From: Paraphysomonas bandaiensis
Lineage: Eukaryota > Chrysophyceae
Direction of reading: 5' to 3'
Assembly: GCA_965644295.1 (NCBI GenBank)
Contig: CBFFRP010000186.1
Location: 62,001-126,000 of the forward strand
Length of the DNA: 64,000 nt
Each line of letters starts with the position of its first letter. Position 1 is the stretch's first letter. A program made the translations under genes and the position numbers. Below, piece after piece: positions 10,401 through 23,100 of this stretch. The notes beneath the pieces are model-generated. The model saw only the letters and a program-made list of their open reading frames with translations, was not told the DNA's origin and searched no databases.

Positions 10401-13400
10401 GGGGTTATTAACGCTCAGTACACGTGCACCCATAACCTCGAGGCTGATGGGCCCTGACTGAACGAGGACGTCAACCCGGTCGACAGTAGTGTAGTTATTG
10501 ACCACATACATAGTCATATTGTATGTGACATCGGCATTGTTGCGAGGGACGAAGACAATAGGCCCGAAAGTGCCGCTAGTATGAGGGGGCAGCACGACAG
10601 GTGCACTCATTGTTCCATCCGCCAGAAATCTACTGAAGGCATGGTGTCCAGCGGGAAAGCTCCTGAGTACATGAGTGGAAACCATGGCTCCTCGGACAAC
10701 ATCCATCACTTTTGCTTGTACACCACTAACTGCGGAAGTTGTCGGTTTAGTTACATCTCTGTCCGCAGCTGCAGAGCCATTATTACCCAAGATTGTGTCC
10801 AGGTTGAAGGTCTTTTCTTTGCGAGGCATGAACGGTGGCACTCTACTCGTTGGAGCTATCGCCTCCATCTTGGCCAGTCTTCCCCTAACTTCGACAGATT
10901 CTTCAGGTGCAAAGGCACTCCTGTCAAACGACGCTGCTGGCAGACTCTCATCAGAGAGTTTAAATTCTAATGGGATGTCAAAAGGATTATGCAGACTGAG
11001 GTATACCAGCATCGCATGGCCATGTTCCACCGGAGGGAGCACGAATGAGTGAAAGTTCGATGACTGCCAGAGAGGCATCTGAAGAGTCAACCCTTCTACG
11101 GACAACGGAACACGTGCTAGAGATGTACGGAAAATAACATCAAAAGTAGGTAGCGTCATTCCATTTGGAAAAAGCATATTCCATTTTTCTTTGATATCCA
11201 CGGTCTGTCGGTAGACTGTGTCGAGTGAGTGGACCATCATCATACTATCAACTGATCTCAAAAGATCCTGTAAGTGCCGCGCTCTGACCAATATATCTTG
11301 CCCTACACTCACATTTTCCACCAGCCATTCGTCCAGAAACACAGTCAAACAGGACCACATATTTAAAACCTTCAGCCTTCCAAACGGCTTCAGGCATTGC
11401 AAATAGGGTGAAACAAGGTGAGCTGTAAGAAAACCTTGGGCGGGCAGTTCTGACGAATCTGCGTTCATTCCAATTGTTAAGGGGTCACTCTCATGAAACA
11501 AAGCCGGTATAAGAGGGGCCGACGAATGAATACTATCGATATTTACTGTGTCTTTAAAAGTGGAGAAAGTGTATACGTTTACGCTTGTTCTGAGTCCCAT
11601 CATCATCTTGAGCTGGTCATGCTGGAATGAGTTCTTAAGCCGGCCAGTGAGTCCGTTAAAATGGTAGTAAAACACTTTGTGTTGATAAGGGGTTTCAAAC
11701 CTCAGCTCAGCGGTTCCTGTCTCCTCTGGCAAAGACTGAAACTGAACCCACACACGCACGGAGTGTTCAGCTTTGAGTAGAAAAGAATACTTGGAAGTTC
11801 TGAGTGTGGCGGATGTGTTTCCAGGTATGTCTTCACATTCCTGGTGCTCTTCCTGAGAAATAGGGTGCAAATAGCGACTACTGACTGTAATTTCTCCGGG
11901 AGAGTCATCACCATATGGTACCGGCTGTCTAGTGCCCTCTGTTGAATTGAAAGGAAAGGCACGAGCCCAGCACACTGTCACGTCGTGCGAGCACTTCTTG
12001 ATCGATACTGGCACTCTGATCGGGTTCGGGTTGGTCAATAAAATCTCTGTGGGTCTCGGAAGCCTAGATGAGATGCCACCCAGCTTTACACTATAAATAT
12101 CTACATTGGTACCGTTCTTAGACTTCTTCTTGCCGGTGGACTTGGTGACATTAGACCTGAGTTCTAACTCCTCATTCAGGGCAGTAGCAACAAGACCACC
12201 GTCAATCACCACCAGCGGTAGCCTTACAGTGCTGAGATTAGTCTGCACATCCAACCAGCACTGATACGGGAGAGATCCAGGGGATTTGAAAACTTCCTGA
12301 GCGACGTGTCGATTGAATTGAACCCTCACGGGATCAAACTTTTCAAGTGGAGCTCTGGACATGTTGGTGTTCGAGATGGGATGCACAAACATGACATCTG
12401 GGCAAGAGTTCGAAGAAACATGGTGAATATGTACGGCCTGACTGAAGTAGTTTGTAAACACCAGATCGCGAAGGTCGCCCAATTCATCTTTCTGCCTCTG
12501 GCTGCGCGAGGTGAACTTCATATCGACGCCAAAGCCACCCCCTTTCGTGCCGAGATTGGATACATTCCGAACTGGAAGAGTAAAGAGTGTGTCATTGAGT
12601 TCATAGCCAATACCACCATAAACAGAAGACGCCTCATACGGAACCTCCAGGGTGGCCAGAGCAGGATTTGAGTGATTAGTCACCACAAGCAGCTTGTTGG
12701 AGACTCTTCCAGATATCATTCGAGACGGGTGATACGTGACTCTTGCTACAGTACTCTCTGTGCCGTTGGCAATGATTCTCTTTTCGGCAAAAATATTAAC
12801 TTTGATATAAGGATCCGGGGAGACTGGCACCACTTCCACTACCTCTACTGCGCGTGACCCACTATTGAGCAGCGTTAGCTCCAGAGTGACAGGCTCTGAA
12901 GATGATGTAAATGCCCCAAAGTCTAGTGTTTCGGGGGAGGCATGCAAGCCACCCTCTAGGACAGTAAGTTCCGCAGGTATAACGATATTGTCCTTGTTGG
13001 TTTTGATGTGCACATATCCAGAGTAGAACCCAGGTGCCGAGGCCCCCATCGACAGGTGAATTATGCTGCGCTCCGCACCTGGTTCCAACTCCCATGCATT
13101 ACTGCCCTCTACATAGAACATAGAACATCAATAAATTAATAATCGCAAGAAAAAACACACCTCCTGACCACTCCTCCGAAGATGGAGTTGCTCCCTGTAG
13201 GCTTAAAAACTCTTCTGTCGTGAATATGTCTCGCACATGTAAGACCTCATCATGAGGATTGTGAATGGTGATGGGGTGCTGAAATGGCACCCCGGAGGCC
13301 ACTCTGAATCCTATGAAGGGCCGTAGCCTGTAAGAGTTGTACGCCGCTGCTCCAACTACTTTATAGGTGAACTCGCCAATAGATGTGCTTATCCGCAGAG

Positions 13401-14013
13401 TTGCCCCCGTGGGTTGTGTATAGAAAGGCAAAAAGAGAATGCGGATAAGAATAGAGTCGTTTGGTGGAAGAGTCTGCGGCTGGAACAACACCGGGTAGAA
13501 CTGAGGGTTGTCGGCCTCAATGGAAACAAGCTCGATGTCCTCGTCAAGAGTGCTGGTTATGGTGAAGGTGGATACAGTGGGAATGCACACGGGGCTACTT
13601 CCATACTCTAGTATATGTGGGTGGAACTGGAGGCTCTCTGACTGCTGCTGATGAGGACGAAGGCTATCAGATGTCTCATCGGAGTCAGTCCGTCGCTCTC
13701 TCTGCATATGTCTCTCCACATATGAGTGTGAAGAGGGTTCCTGTGAGTCTATATACGATAATGTTGTATCTGGTGATGATGAGTGTGAATGTGTTCTAGA
13801 GGAGGATGGAGCGGAGGAGGAGAGTGAGGAGGATGGAGCGGGGAAAGGGTCATCTGGAGGGGGGGGCTGATAGGCTTCATATCCCTCTTGATCTCTATCT
13901 ATATCTTGTATGATAGGAGCACCGGGATAATGGTTGCAGTGTATGGTGGGTCGTGTGAGGGAGTATATACGAAACAACACCACGAAGAGCACTTTAATAT
14001 TAACAGACATCAT
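7491..14013 (-). CDS. TMEM131: TMEM131-like secretory-pathway membrane protein
   Basis: Two exons, 14013-13161 and 13108-7491, are joined across a 52-base GT-AG intron, giving about 2156 residues. The start has a hydrophobic signal-like segment (VLFVVLFRIYSL). A Pro/Ser-rich stretch follows, then PapD-like modules, seen as repeated LxF/LDFG-type lines such as FHPHILEYGSSP and ASPETLDFGAF. After a long lumenal part comes one membrane segment (AIAILLLCGLSIQVY, about residue 1400) and a tail of roughly 750 Ser/Lys-rich residues. In animals TMEM131 PapD-like domains bind collagen cargo and the cytosolic tail recruits TRAPP. The order of parts matches TMEM131; the tail is unusually long. The same role here is inferred. 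A collagen-like gene also occurs in this window at 59319-60824. Confidence 0.8.
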
Positions 14014-14883
14014 CTTCAGCTGTACAGATCAGATCAGATCAGATCAGAGCAGATCAGAGCAGAGCAGAGGAGTGATGTGATATGATTTGATTTGATTGCA
14101 CTGTACTGTACTGTGCTAAACTATAGTGTAAAGTACATCAATCATATGAGTGTGTGTGTGTTAAGTTAGTTGAGACACTCCAGAGAGACATACAGACATA
14201 CATACATACATACATACGAGACCAGACGAACTAACCACTTATACTACTGTACTGCTATACTGTACTGCTGTACTGTTCTATATGTACAACACTGTGTATG
14301 TACTGCAGAGACATTTACAGACATACGATACCATCCCATCAAACTGTGTACTACTGTACACCTCTCCCTCTGCTGCTGCACATGTAGAGATGTACCTGTA
14401 GACATGCAGTAGAGTACATCAGTACACTACCATCATTCCTATTGGACATATTCCGCATTCGCATTCGGAACTGAACAGAGTATACAGCACAGTATACAGC
14501 CGTATACTCTTCCATCACTCCACAGTATAGTATGGTACGTATAGACTGGGGGTGGTTGTGCATATCGATTTCATTGTTCATCGTTTATTTCATCGAAAAA
14601 TCATCTTTTTTTCAGTGAAAAGTGACTTTTTAATGAAAAACGATGATTTTTCGATGAAATAACAAATCGATGAAATCGATATGCACAAGTACAGCAGTAG
14701 TATACTGAACTTCACGTAGATGTCAGTCTGTATGTCTCTGTATATGTCTGTATATGTCTGTATGTGTGTGTATATGTGTATGTATGTGTATATGCGTAGA
14801 GGTGTCCCGGGTGTGTATGTATGTAGAGGGAGTCAGTTGAGGGTTCATCATATCGCTGAATGAGACCCAAATTCTGTTAAAGA
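14014..14883. other. Divergent intergenic region with a foldback repeat
   Basis: It lies between the TMEM131-like start and the first DENN gene. It contains GATCAGATCAGATCAGA-type and CATACATA microsatellites near 14030-14215 and the palindrome at 14556-14688. It presumably holds both promoters; no specific site could be called. Confidence 0.5.
14556..14688. repeat. 133-bp imperfect palindrome (foldback/MITE-like)
   Basis: The outer arms match as TTGTGCATATCGATTTCAT and its complement at 14670-14688, and the inner arms continue with ATCGTTTATTTCATCGAAAA and its near complement. The centre is an A/T-rich loop. No clear target duplication was found, so transposition is inferred only from the shape. 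Confidence 0.7.
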
Positions 14884-17800
14884 ATGGATGAGCCAAGGTC
14901 GGAGGAGGATCAGAATGCTCGTCGACTGAGGAAGGCGCTGCGTCTGTCTAGTAAACTGCAGTCTAAGGTGTGCTTCGAGCAGGAGGTCAGTGCAGCTCCC
15001 ACACACACATACACACACAGAGATACATACACACATCTACACACACACACAGAGAGATACACACAGAGATACACACACATACAGAGATACACACACACAG
15101 ATATGAGCATTCCCTGTAAGCATACTCTGTATATAGACACTGCGGACGTACCCCATACACACTATGAACATACATACCCTAGTAACACACCGTATCTATA
15201 GAGACCCCCTCATATGGTCATATATCTGTGAGAAAGACATCCACTTATTTGGTTTACAGGTGAGCAGAGAGCTCGCAAGGAGGAACGAACAGTTAAAAAA
15301 AGAGAGAAGCGCTGATGCAGACAGACATAGAGCCCTGCTACAGGCCCTTGAGGAGGTGTGCACACACTGCAGAGAGCTAATGGAGAGTCATGGTACTATC
15401 TGCCTGCCCCATCTGTCGTTTATATGCCCATTTATGACTATAACAATGTTGATGTAGACTGTGGTTGTTACAACCGTGAACTATGGTGTCATGTCTATGG
15501 TGATTTAGACTGTTATTAGAAATATGCTCTATGGTGTTTGTGCTTGTTGCGATATAGACATGTGATTACAACTATAGACTTGTGATTATTACGACAATGA
15601 CTGTGATTATAGCTAAAGCACGAATATTCCTTGGATATGACTAAGAATATTTTGTATGGCTGCAACTATTACAATGACATTGCTTGCACCACTATTGGTA
15701 ATGAGCTCATTTGCAGAGGTATTGATGGCTCGTGGAGTGCCTTCTCAAGAGAGCGAAGCTTTCACTCGCCTGCGCTCGTCTCTGGATCAGAGAGCTCTCT
15801 CTCTACAGGCTATCAGGGAGAAAGTAGGTTTAGATAAGTACCAGCAACAGCTCGATAGTCGAGGCATATACTCTCTTGTGAGTGGGTCACAACTACTTCG
15901 TAGAGAAGCTGTGGCAGCTGTTTCTCCCCAGTCTGATTCTCCGGTGACAAACGCGGAACGATTACATCCACAGTCCCGATCCGTTTCTCTCAAGAACCTG
16001 CCTTCTCTACGTCACTCGGTGTCATCACAGTCACCAACACATCAGCCATTACTCTCCATACATAGCGACTCAGCTTTATTGACTTCTGCTGCGGCTGATG
16101 TTATGGCTTTGGAGGCCTCGTCCTCGCCGTCAGTACTATCTGCCGAAAGTTTATCTCCTGACAACCCAACTCCTGCCCCTTGTCTAAACTCGTCCATGAG
16201 TGTACCCCTTTTTGAACACTTTCTTGTCATCGGAGTTTCAGTAGAGGTACATACTTTCTTGCATTGTAGTGTTTATGTTATTTACGATTTAGTATTGTCG
16301 TCGGTGGGTGGGGTGAATGTATAGGTGCTTGTATTTGTCTGTGGTGGTTGTGTTCTTGCAGTCATGGTGTGTCCACACTTGCATGGTTTTTGTTTTCATT
16401 CAATCTGTGGTCTGTGGACTCCGTCCTTTCTTATATCGTGTGCGATTTGCAGACTGCATTGGATGTATCGCATCAGCTCCGCCAGAAGCAATCTAAGGTG
16501 TCGGACCGTATCATGACTCGAATCGGGTCGTTTTTTGCAGGGCGTAGCAACTCTATGCCTCAGGACTTACCCCAAGGATCTACTGACGCTAGAGTGGCGA
16601 GGCAGAGGTCTACGAGTATATTAGGGCGCATGATGACAAGGGAGGCGGACTCAGGGACACCAGGTGAACACATTATTTGTTAGACTATAACGTTGACCCT
16701 GTATTGTGATTCTGTAGTGGAGACAGAAACTTCGAGGGATAAACAGCCCCCATCTTCTAGTCAAAGACGACAGAGCGCTAGGTGAACTTGCATGATCCCT
16801 TTTTACTTCAACGCCTCTAACAGTAGACCGTAGTTGGAATATGTTTTCTCGAATGCGTTCAACTGCATCTCCCGACCAAGAAGACGCGTCACCCTTGAAT
16901 CACACAGACACTCCAGATTCTGGAACGTCGATCACGAACGATATTGATCTGGACGACAGAAGCTGCAGCAGTAAAAGCGATGAGGTAAGTCATGTGCCTT
17001 ACCTACCTGCGTTGTTTTGAATAGTTCTATAGGTCAACAACTTATCCGTGAATCCTTATTCTTCACCTACCAATCCTCTCTCGTGTATACCGGACAACCT
17101 CAGCCACACCCATGGTCAAAGTTCCGACCAACAGGCGGTTTTCACTTCCGACCCGGAGATACTCTATCGTTTTCCGCAGGATGCGGATCCCCCCCCCTCC
17201 CAAATATGTGGATTTTGCCTCCCATCAGGGGCCAAGCTCAGATATATGGACCCGAGCGAGTCTGATAATGATATAGTGGAAATTTTGTATGGAGAGAATC
17301 ACGATGAACGGTCATCGAGGTGAGAGTTATCCTTTGTTAGCATTAGTCGTACTGAAGTCCTTATGGTACAGGTGCTTTATATTTATACTCGAGGACAAGA
17401 CGATGGATCTCTCCAAAGCTCACCCTGATGACGAGTCCGGGGTAGATACAGGGAGGACATACGGCATATGTGTCGTTCACCCTAGATGGTTAGATCCATC
17501 CAAGGGAGAGAGCCACGTCAATAGAGCTAACAGAGGGATCATAAACCATGACGGTAGTGCCGGACGAAACATAGAATTTGAGGCCTCGGTCTGCTACTGT
17601 TTCATTACCCGGTTCCCGTTATTCGATTTCTTTTTCAAGGTAGGGGATACTTTTGAGGTGGTAGGTCGTGACAACTATGTGCGAGATATGTCTTGAGATT
17701 GTGGTGTTGAGTTTTAGTTCTTGCTTCAAGCATATTTATAACTTCTGTGGCTCCCTATTTAGGTGTTATGGAATATCATATCATACGAGAGAATCGTGCG

Positions 17801-19240
17801 AATGGAGCATGTTTCAGATCTAACTAACGACAGGGCAGCGTACGAGTATTGTCCCACGAGTGTGTACGATGCTGTGCTGGAGAAGCTAACCGCTATCAAC
17901 CCTCCTAGATATAACGAAACATTGGAGTTCTCGGTGGGTATCGAATGTGTGACAGCTTGTTCTATGTGTTATTGATGTGTATATTTTCAGATTGCTCCAA
18001 CTGTCTCTACAGTGACCTACATACGGTCTGCCCCGTCCACAGACAACCCTGAGCACGTGGTGAATGCAGTTGAATGGGCACTTCCTCCTCTGGTACACTG
18101 GCTAAGCCCCAAGATAATAGCTTGGGCACTGGGTCTACTCATGTGTGAGGTATATGTGTGTTGTGTGTGAAGTGTGTAAGTGTAATGCTTGCGACTAGGT
18201 GAAGCTAGTGATCATCGGAGCCGATCCTGCGATTGTGTCATGTGCCGTAATAGGCTTAACTTCCCTCCTCAAACCTCTACAATGGCTTAATCCTGTTATT
18301 CCAAGTGTTCCATTAGAGTATACAGAGTTTCTTCAATCGGTGCCGCCCATCGTGGCTGGAATTGTACAGGACAGAGAGTGTGGAGAAGACAGAATGTCAG
18401 CTTTAGACATTCTACAATACGTTGGGGACTACGAGGTTGTGAGTGCTATCTTAGACCTCTGCGACAAAGATATATATGTGCTCAGTCGCCACACAGACAA
18501 ATTGCCGAGTCTGATGTTCCCAGGTGCACCAGAAGTCATTGACACGATGGAATCTCTGGTTAGCTCCGGAATGGAATTGTCTAAAAGCCAAGATAATCAT
18601 GTTATCACACCTAATCGACGAGTGAACTTTGCAGTCAGCTCCCACCACGTGCAAGTGAGCCGAGAGGTACAGAAATGCATAAGCCAACATATCAAGAACA
18701 TAGCGGACGAAGCAAAGACGGTCGCAGGTGAAGTTATAATGGAGAAAATGTCGGCTGTAGAAAAGCGCAATCGTACCATTATCGAGCGAATAGAGAGACT
18801 CAGAACAACTGCTTCGAGTTCCCTGACCTTCGACTTAGGTGATATGTACTTATGCAGTGAAAATGTTTGTAATCATTGCTTTGAAGATTCCCACCATGAA
18901 GAAGGGTCGGCTTTAGATGACGGTTCTCATATTGAACTAGAGAGTGCCTCCAATGTCACGGCAGATACCGATGGTGTAATTCATCGGGACTCCTTGGGGT
19001 CGTCTTCTTCGCTTCCTCTTCCGGGGGTTGGGATTGAGAGCATGGTCTCTCTGCAACAATTCCCGATAGAGAGCTCAACGGTCAACAAAATGAGATTCCT
19101 GAGGAGATTTGTGGGCACACAGGTAAAGTGACATCGTGATTATGCAGTTCTTACGAAATTCTTATTGTGCACGATATCAGATGTTCTCGGAGTACGACAA
19201 AGAGATAGTAAACATAATGAGAGACGTGGAGCTCCCATAA
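14884..19240 (+). CDS. DENN-domain protein, paralogue 1 (candidate Rab GEF)
   Basis: I read about 12 exons: 14884-14985, 15260-15392, 15717-16246, 16453-16663, 16718-16781, 16824-16984, 17033-17319, 17372-17640, 17763-17934, 17991-18149, 18199-19122 and 19181-19240. Borders of the short exons near 16.7-17 kb are least certain. A basic helical N-terminus precedes a Ser-rich stretch, then uDENN-like VPLFEHFLVIGV, a split segment with CGFCLPSGAKLR, EFEASVCYCFITRFPLF, and a cDENN core with LTSLLKPLQWLNPVIPSVP and PPIVAGI. DENN modules act as GDP-GTP exchange factors for Rab GTPases on membranes; the Rab partner is unknown. The C-terminus is short, ending about 20 residues after the last intron. 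It lies tail-to-tail with paralogue 2 at 20186-24639. A CA-rich microsatellite sits in intron 1. Confidence 0.75.
14998..15100 (+). repeat. CA-rich microsatellite in DENN intron 1
   Basis: Runs of ACACAC mixed with ACAGAGATAC units begin a dozen bases after the exon 1 donor at 14986. Long ORFs across it in both strands are a consequence of the repeat. Confidence 0.8.
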
Positions 19241-20185
19241 TGGTGTAGAATCTGTACAGCTGTAGCATTAGAGAGCCTGGAATCGTTGTGTAACATATAG
19301 CGTAGCAGTTGCTGTCAACTTAGACTGTACACTCAACTATAGTATAGAATAGTGAGGTTCATATTGTTGATTGCTGTAATTAATTTCGACATCCTCCCGC
19401 CACTCGTAATATGAAATATTCGATCGCCTCACTGGCTGATGAGTGCGAAGCATGAAGATAATGCCACCATGCGCTGAATTATTCTGAAACTAAAACAATG
19501 AATATCTGTCTGTCTTACCACCAGTGCGTACCACATCATATCATCATATAACCTGCCCTATACAGCAGAAACTAATAGAACTTGATTTTAACAGCATTGA
19601 GGTCATATAGTATTCATTCATTCTACATTATTCTAATATAATATTGAAAAGTAAAAGCTGAAGATTAACGGCATCGCCACATTGACATATCAAACTAAAA
19701 GTTATTTTGTATGATACGTCAATGTGTGTCATATTCGAAATCATGTGCCACAAAAAATAGGGGGCTATGCTAAAAACGCAAGATGAATTCCTCCTTCCTA
19801 TTCCTACCATTTTTATTGCATCCTTCAGTACGCTAATTATAATTAAGTGAGAAACATGCCAAGTTGGTGCATGCAAATTTAACAAGAAACAGTAATTAAT
19901 GAAACTACTTACCGCACATGAATTGATAAAATATTTTCAGAAATACAACCAAACCGTATATCATGAGAGGTCATATCGTTGACAACGTATTTCAAATAAT
20001 CCTACATGTGGAGCATCAAAGCATAACAACTACGACCAATACTAGGTATAGACTAGCTCTTAAAGTTGTACAATCAACACTCACTCATTCACTCGAGTAA
20101 CATCGTTCTTGCAGTTTGCTGGAGTCCTCAGATATGGTGTTTTATATATAATAGCACACACTATTTCACATCAATGGGTACTACA
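19241..20185. other. Spacer between the two convergent DENN genes
   Basis: This is about 945 bases of AT-rich sequence with no recognisable gene. It holds the 3' ends of both convergent paralogues. No inverted-repeat symmetry was noticed here, so the inverted homology seems to stop at the coding ends. Confidence 0.5.
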
Positions 20186-23100
20186 TCAAGATTTATTCAA
20201 TGCGTCTCCATTGTCGCCACTGCTTGATCTTCTTTCTCTCGTAACAAGGGAAAAAGATGATGTGGCAGATGATGAGCATCGTTTACGGGAATGTATGTCG
20301 TGCGAGCAATGTGCATGATCAGCGGGAGTCAGATAGAGGGAACGCGATCGGGCCTTTTTGCCTCCATTACTTTGAGATATTATAGCTGGACCAGAATGGG
20401 AGCCAACACTAGTGCGGGAAGCAGACTGCGTTCGAGAGATAAGGTCGTCTTGGTCGTGACCAACAACATCCTCCATGTCATGCATGATACCCATGATCTC
20501 CTGGTCATAAGCGGAGTACATCTACGCCAATTTCGATTATATGAAATAGTGCAGCAGAACAGAAACTCAAATTCTCACCTGAGTAGATACAAATCGCCTC
20601 AAAAAGAGTGACTGATCCTCACCGCTCGTGTCTATGTGGTAGTTTTTAAGAGAAACTATGGGTATCTCGAGTCCTCCACCAATCACAGTACTACCATGGC
20701 TGTCTGCCGACAGCATAGAGACAGCCGACTCGTTACGAGTGACTGGACAGTTATCAACACCGTCTACACTGCGCACGGAGCTTGATGATACCCGTCGCAG
20801 AGGTGACATACTACTACTGATGGAATTTTGGGCCTCAGTAGCTGATAGCGATTCCGAATCAGCAGATTCGGCATGAAGAGCATCGTGGTGCTCCTCTTCC
20901 ACGCTCTCAAGAACTGTAGAAGCTATGGATTCCAGCGCTGCGACGCACGGTTATAAGACGCAGATATAATCACAAAAAACATAGGGTCAGTCATGTTGTC
21001 TCCGTAGTCATTACTCACCAGGTGGAGTTGGGTTGCTTCCTGTTCTCATTCTGTTGTCAATACGTTGAAGGCTGGCTTTAACCCTCATTTCAACCGCCAT
21101 CATCTGATCTCGAAGCACCTCAGCTGCGACAGTCTTGGCTTCATCGGCTAGCCCTCTGATATGTTTTCCCACGCACTCTTGCACAGCACGACTCATCTGC
21201 ATGTGCTGGGAATTAACAGTAAAATTCGGCTTGTTGTCCCGCCGTACAGTCCCCAACGACTCATCATCGAAACTACTACATGAACGAGAAGGTTGCTGCT
21301 TTGTGAGTATATTCTGCACACTCTCAATTAACTCTTCTGCACCCGGGAACATCATCTCAGGAAGCACCTGTATAAAACATTAGATGATAGAGTTATAACA
21401 ACGAAAGTTGTCAAAAAGAGTGAAATGAAATGATCCAATAGCACCATGACTCTTTAGTATTACCTCGGAGTGACTACGCAAGACATATACGTCTTTCACA
21501 GATAGATCTAAGACTGCGGTCACACTCTCTCCGTCTTCGCATAGCCTCAGGATACTAAGCGGTGTGATAGCGTCGCTGTTCAAACACTGCGGTGCCACAG
21601 AGTCTCCATCAACAACCATTCCTACTTTTATTAGGAAACAATAAAAACTAGATACTATGAGTACCTGCAATAATTGGCACAGGAGCTTCCAGAAAATCGA
21701 TGTTCTTGAGGGGCATTATTGGAATCATTGGAGATACCCATTGTAGAGGTTTGAGGAGGGAAGTTAAGCCTATTACGGCACATGATACGGTAGCGGGATC
21801 GGCTCCGATGATCACTAGCTTCACCTAGTCGCAAGCATTACACTTACACACTTCACACACAACACACATATACCTCACACATGAGTAGACCCAGTGCCCA
21901 AGCTATTATCTTGGGGCTTAGCCAGTGTACCAGAGGAGGAAGTGCCCATTCTGCTGCATTCACCACGTGCTCAGGGTTGCCTCCGGACGGGGCAGACCGT
22001 ATGTAGGTCACTGTAGAGACGGCAGGCGATATCTACAACGGGGTTACACGCAATGGTTACGCCACGCAGTGGAGCACTTACAGAAAACTCTATCGCCTTG
22101 TTGTAACGAGGAGGCTCTACAGTCGTTAGCTTTTGTAATACTTTGTTATAGACCTCTTCAGGAATATATTCATAAGCAGTGCGGTCGATTAGATCCGTGT
22201 TCTCGGTGATCCTCTCCATTCGAACAATACGCTCATACGTGATGATATTAAAAATAACCTGCCATTACATTCACATCATACAGTGACACAAATAGAACTG
22301 TCAGTACCTTAAAAAAGAAATCGAATAAAGGAAATCGCGTTATAAAGCAGTAGCAGACTGAGGCCTCAAATTCAATATTCTGTCGGGGAGTTCCATCTGG
22401 ATTCACGTCTCCAGATGCTGCGCTGATGTGTCGATGATCCTTGTCCACTATACTCGGGTTTAAAAGTCTGAAACATCTTAGATATAGATCTAAATCAGTG
22501 AGTTGTGCACACACCTCGGGTGAACCACACAAATGCCATATGTCCTTCCCGTGTCTACCCCCGCTTCGTCGTTAGGATTTACTTTGGAGAGATCCATCGT
22601 CTTGTCTTCAAGAATAAAAATAAAACACCTGTACCATATTGACTTGAGCTTGCGTGTACATACATATCGGTAGAATGCAACCTGGACGACCTCTGGCTCT
22701 GTCCTTGTCCGTACAGTATTTCCATGATACTGGTCTCAGAATCTGCCGGTTGTAGGTGCCGCAATTTCCCTCCCGATGGCATGCAGAAGTCACACACCTC
22801 GGGAGGAGGAGGATCTGCATCCGGCGGGTATCTGTAAAGTATTTCGGGGGATGTGTACGTACAATGCTCATTTTTGGAACCGCTGCCAACAGGTGGTGCA
22901 CAACCACCTCTCGTGGAATCACTGTCAAGTACAACTGACGGCAGCTTCCCGCCGCCGGAAACAGAGTCACAAGAAGGTTCAGTGACAGAGCCTTCCATCT
23001 GTACATACAATAGGTTTAAATAAAGTACAACTTTTATAATGTAGCACTACATGTTTGCTCTCGTGGTAAGAGAAATCACTCTCTCTGCTGGTCATACGAG

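Noticed and set aside
8468-10461. Several ORFs on both strands within the TMEM131-like gene
   Set aside because: They overlap a 1876-codon open frame with recognisable architecture and have no features of their own.
20109-20902. Plus-strand ORFs opposite the 3' end of DENN paralogue 2
   Set aside because: They are shadows of Ser-rich exons; splice continuity supports the minus strand.
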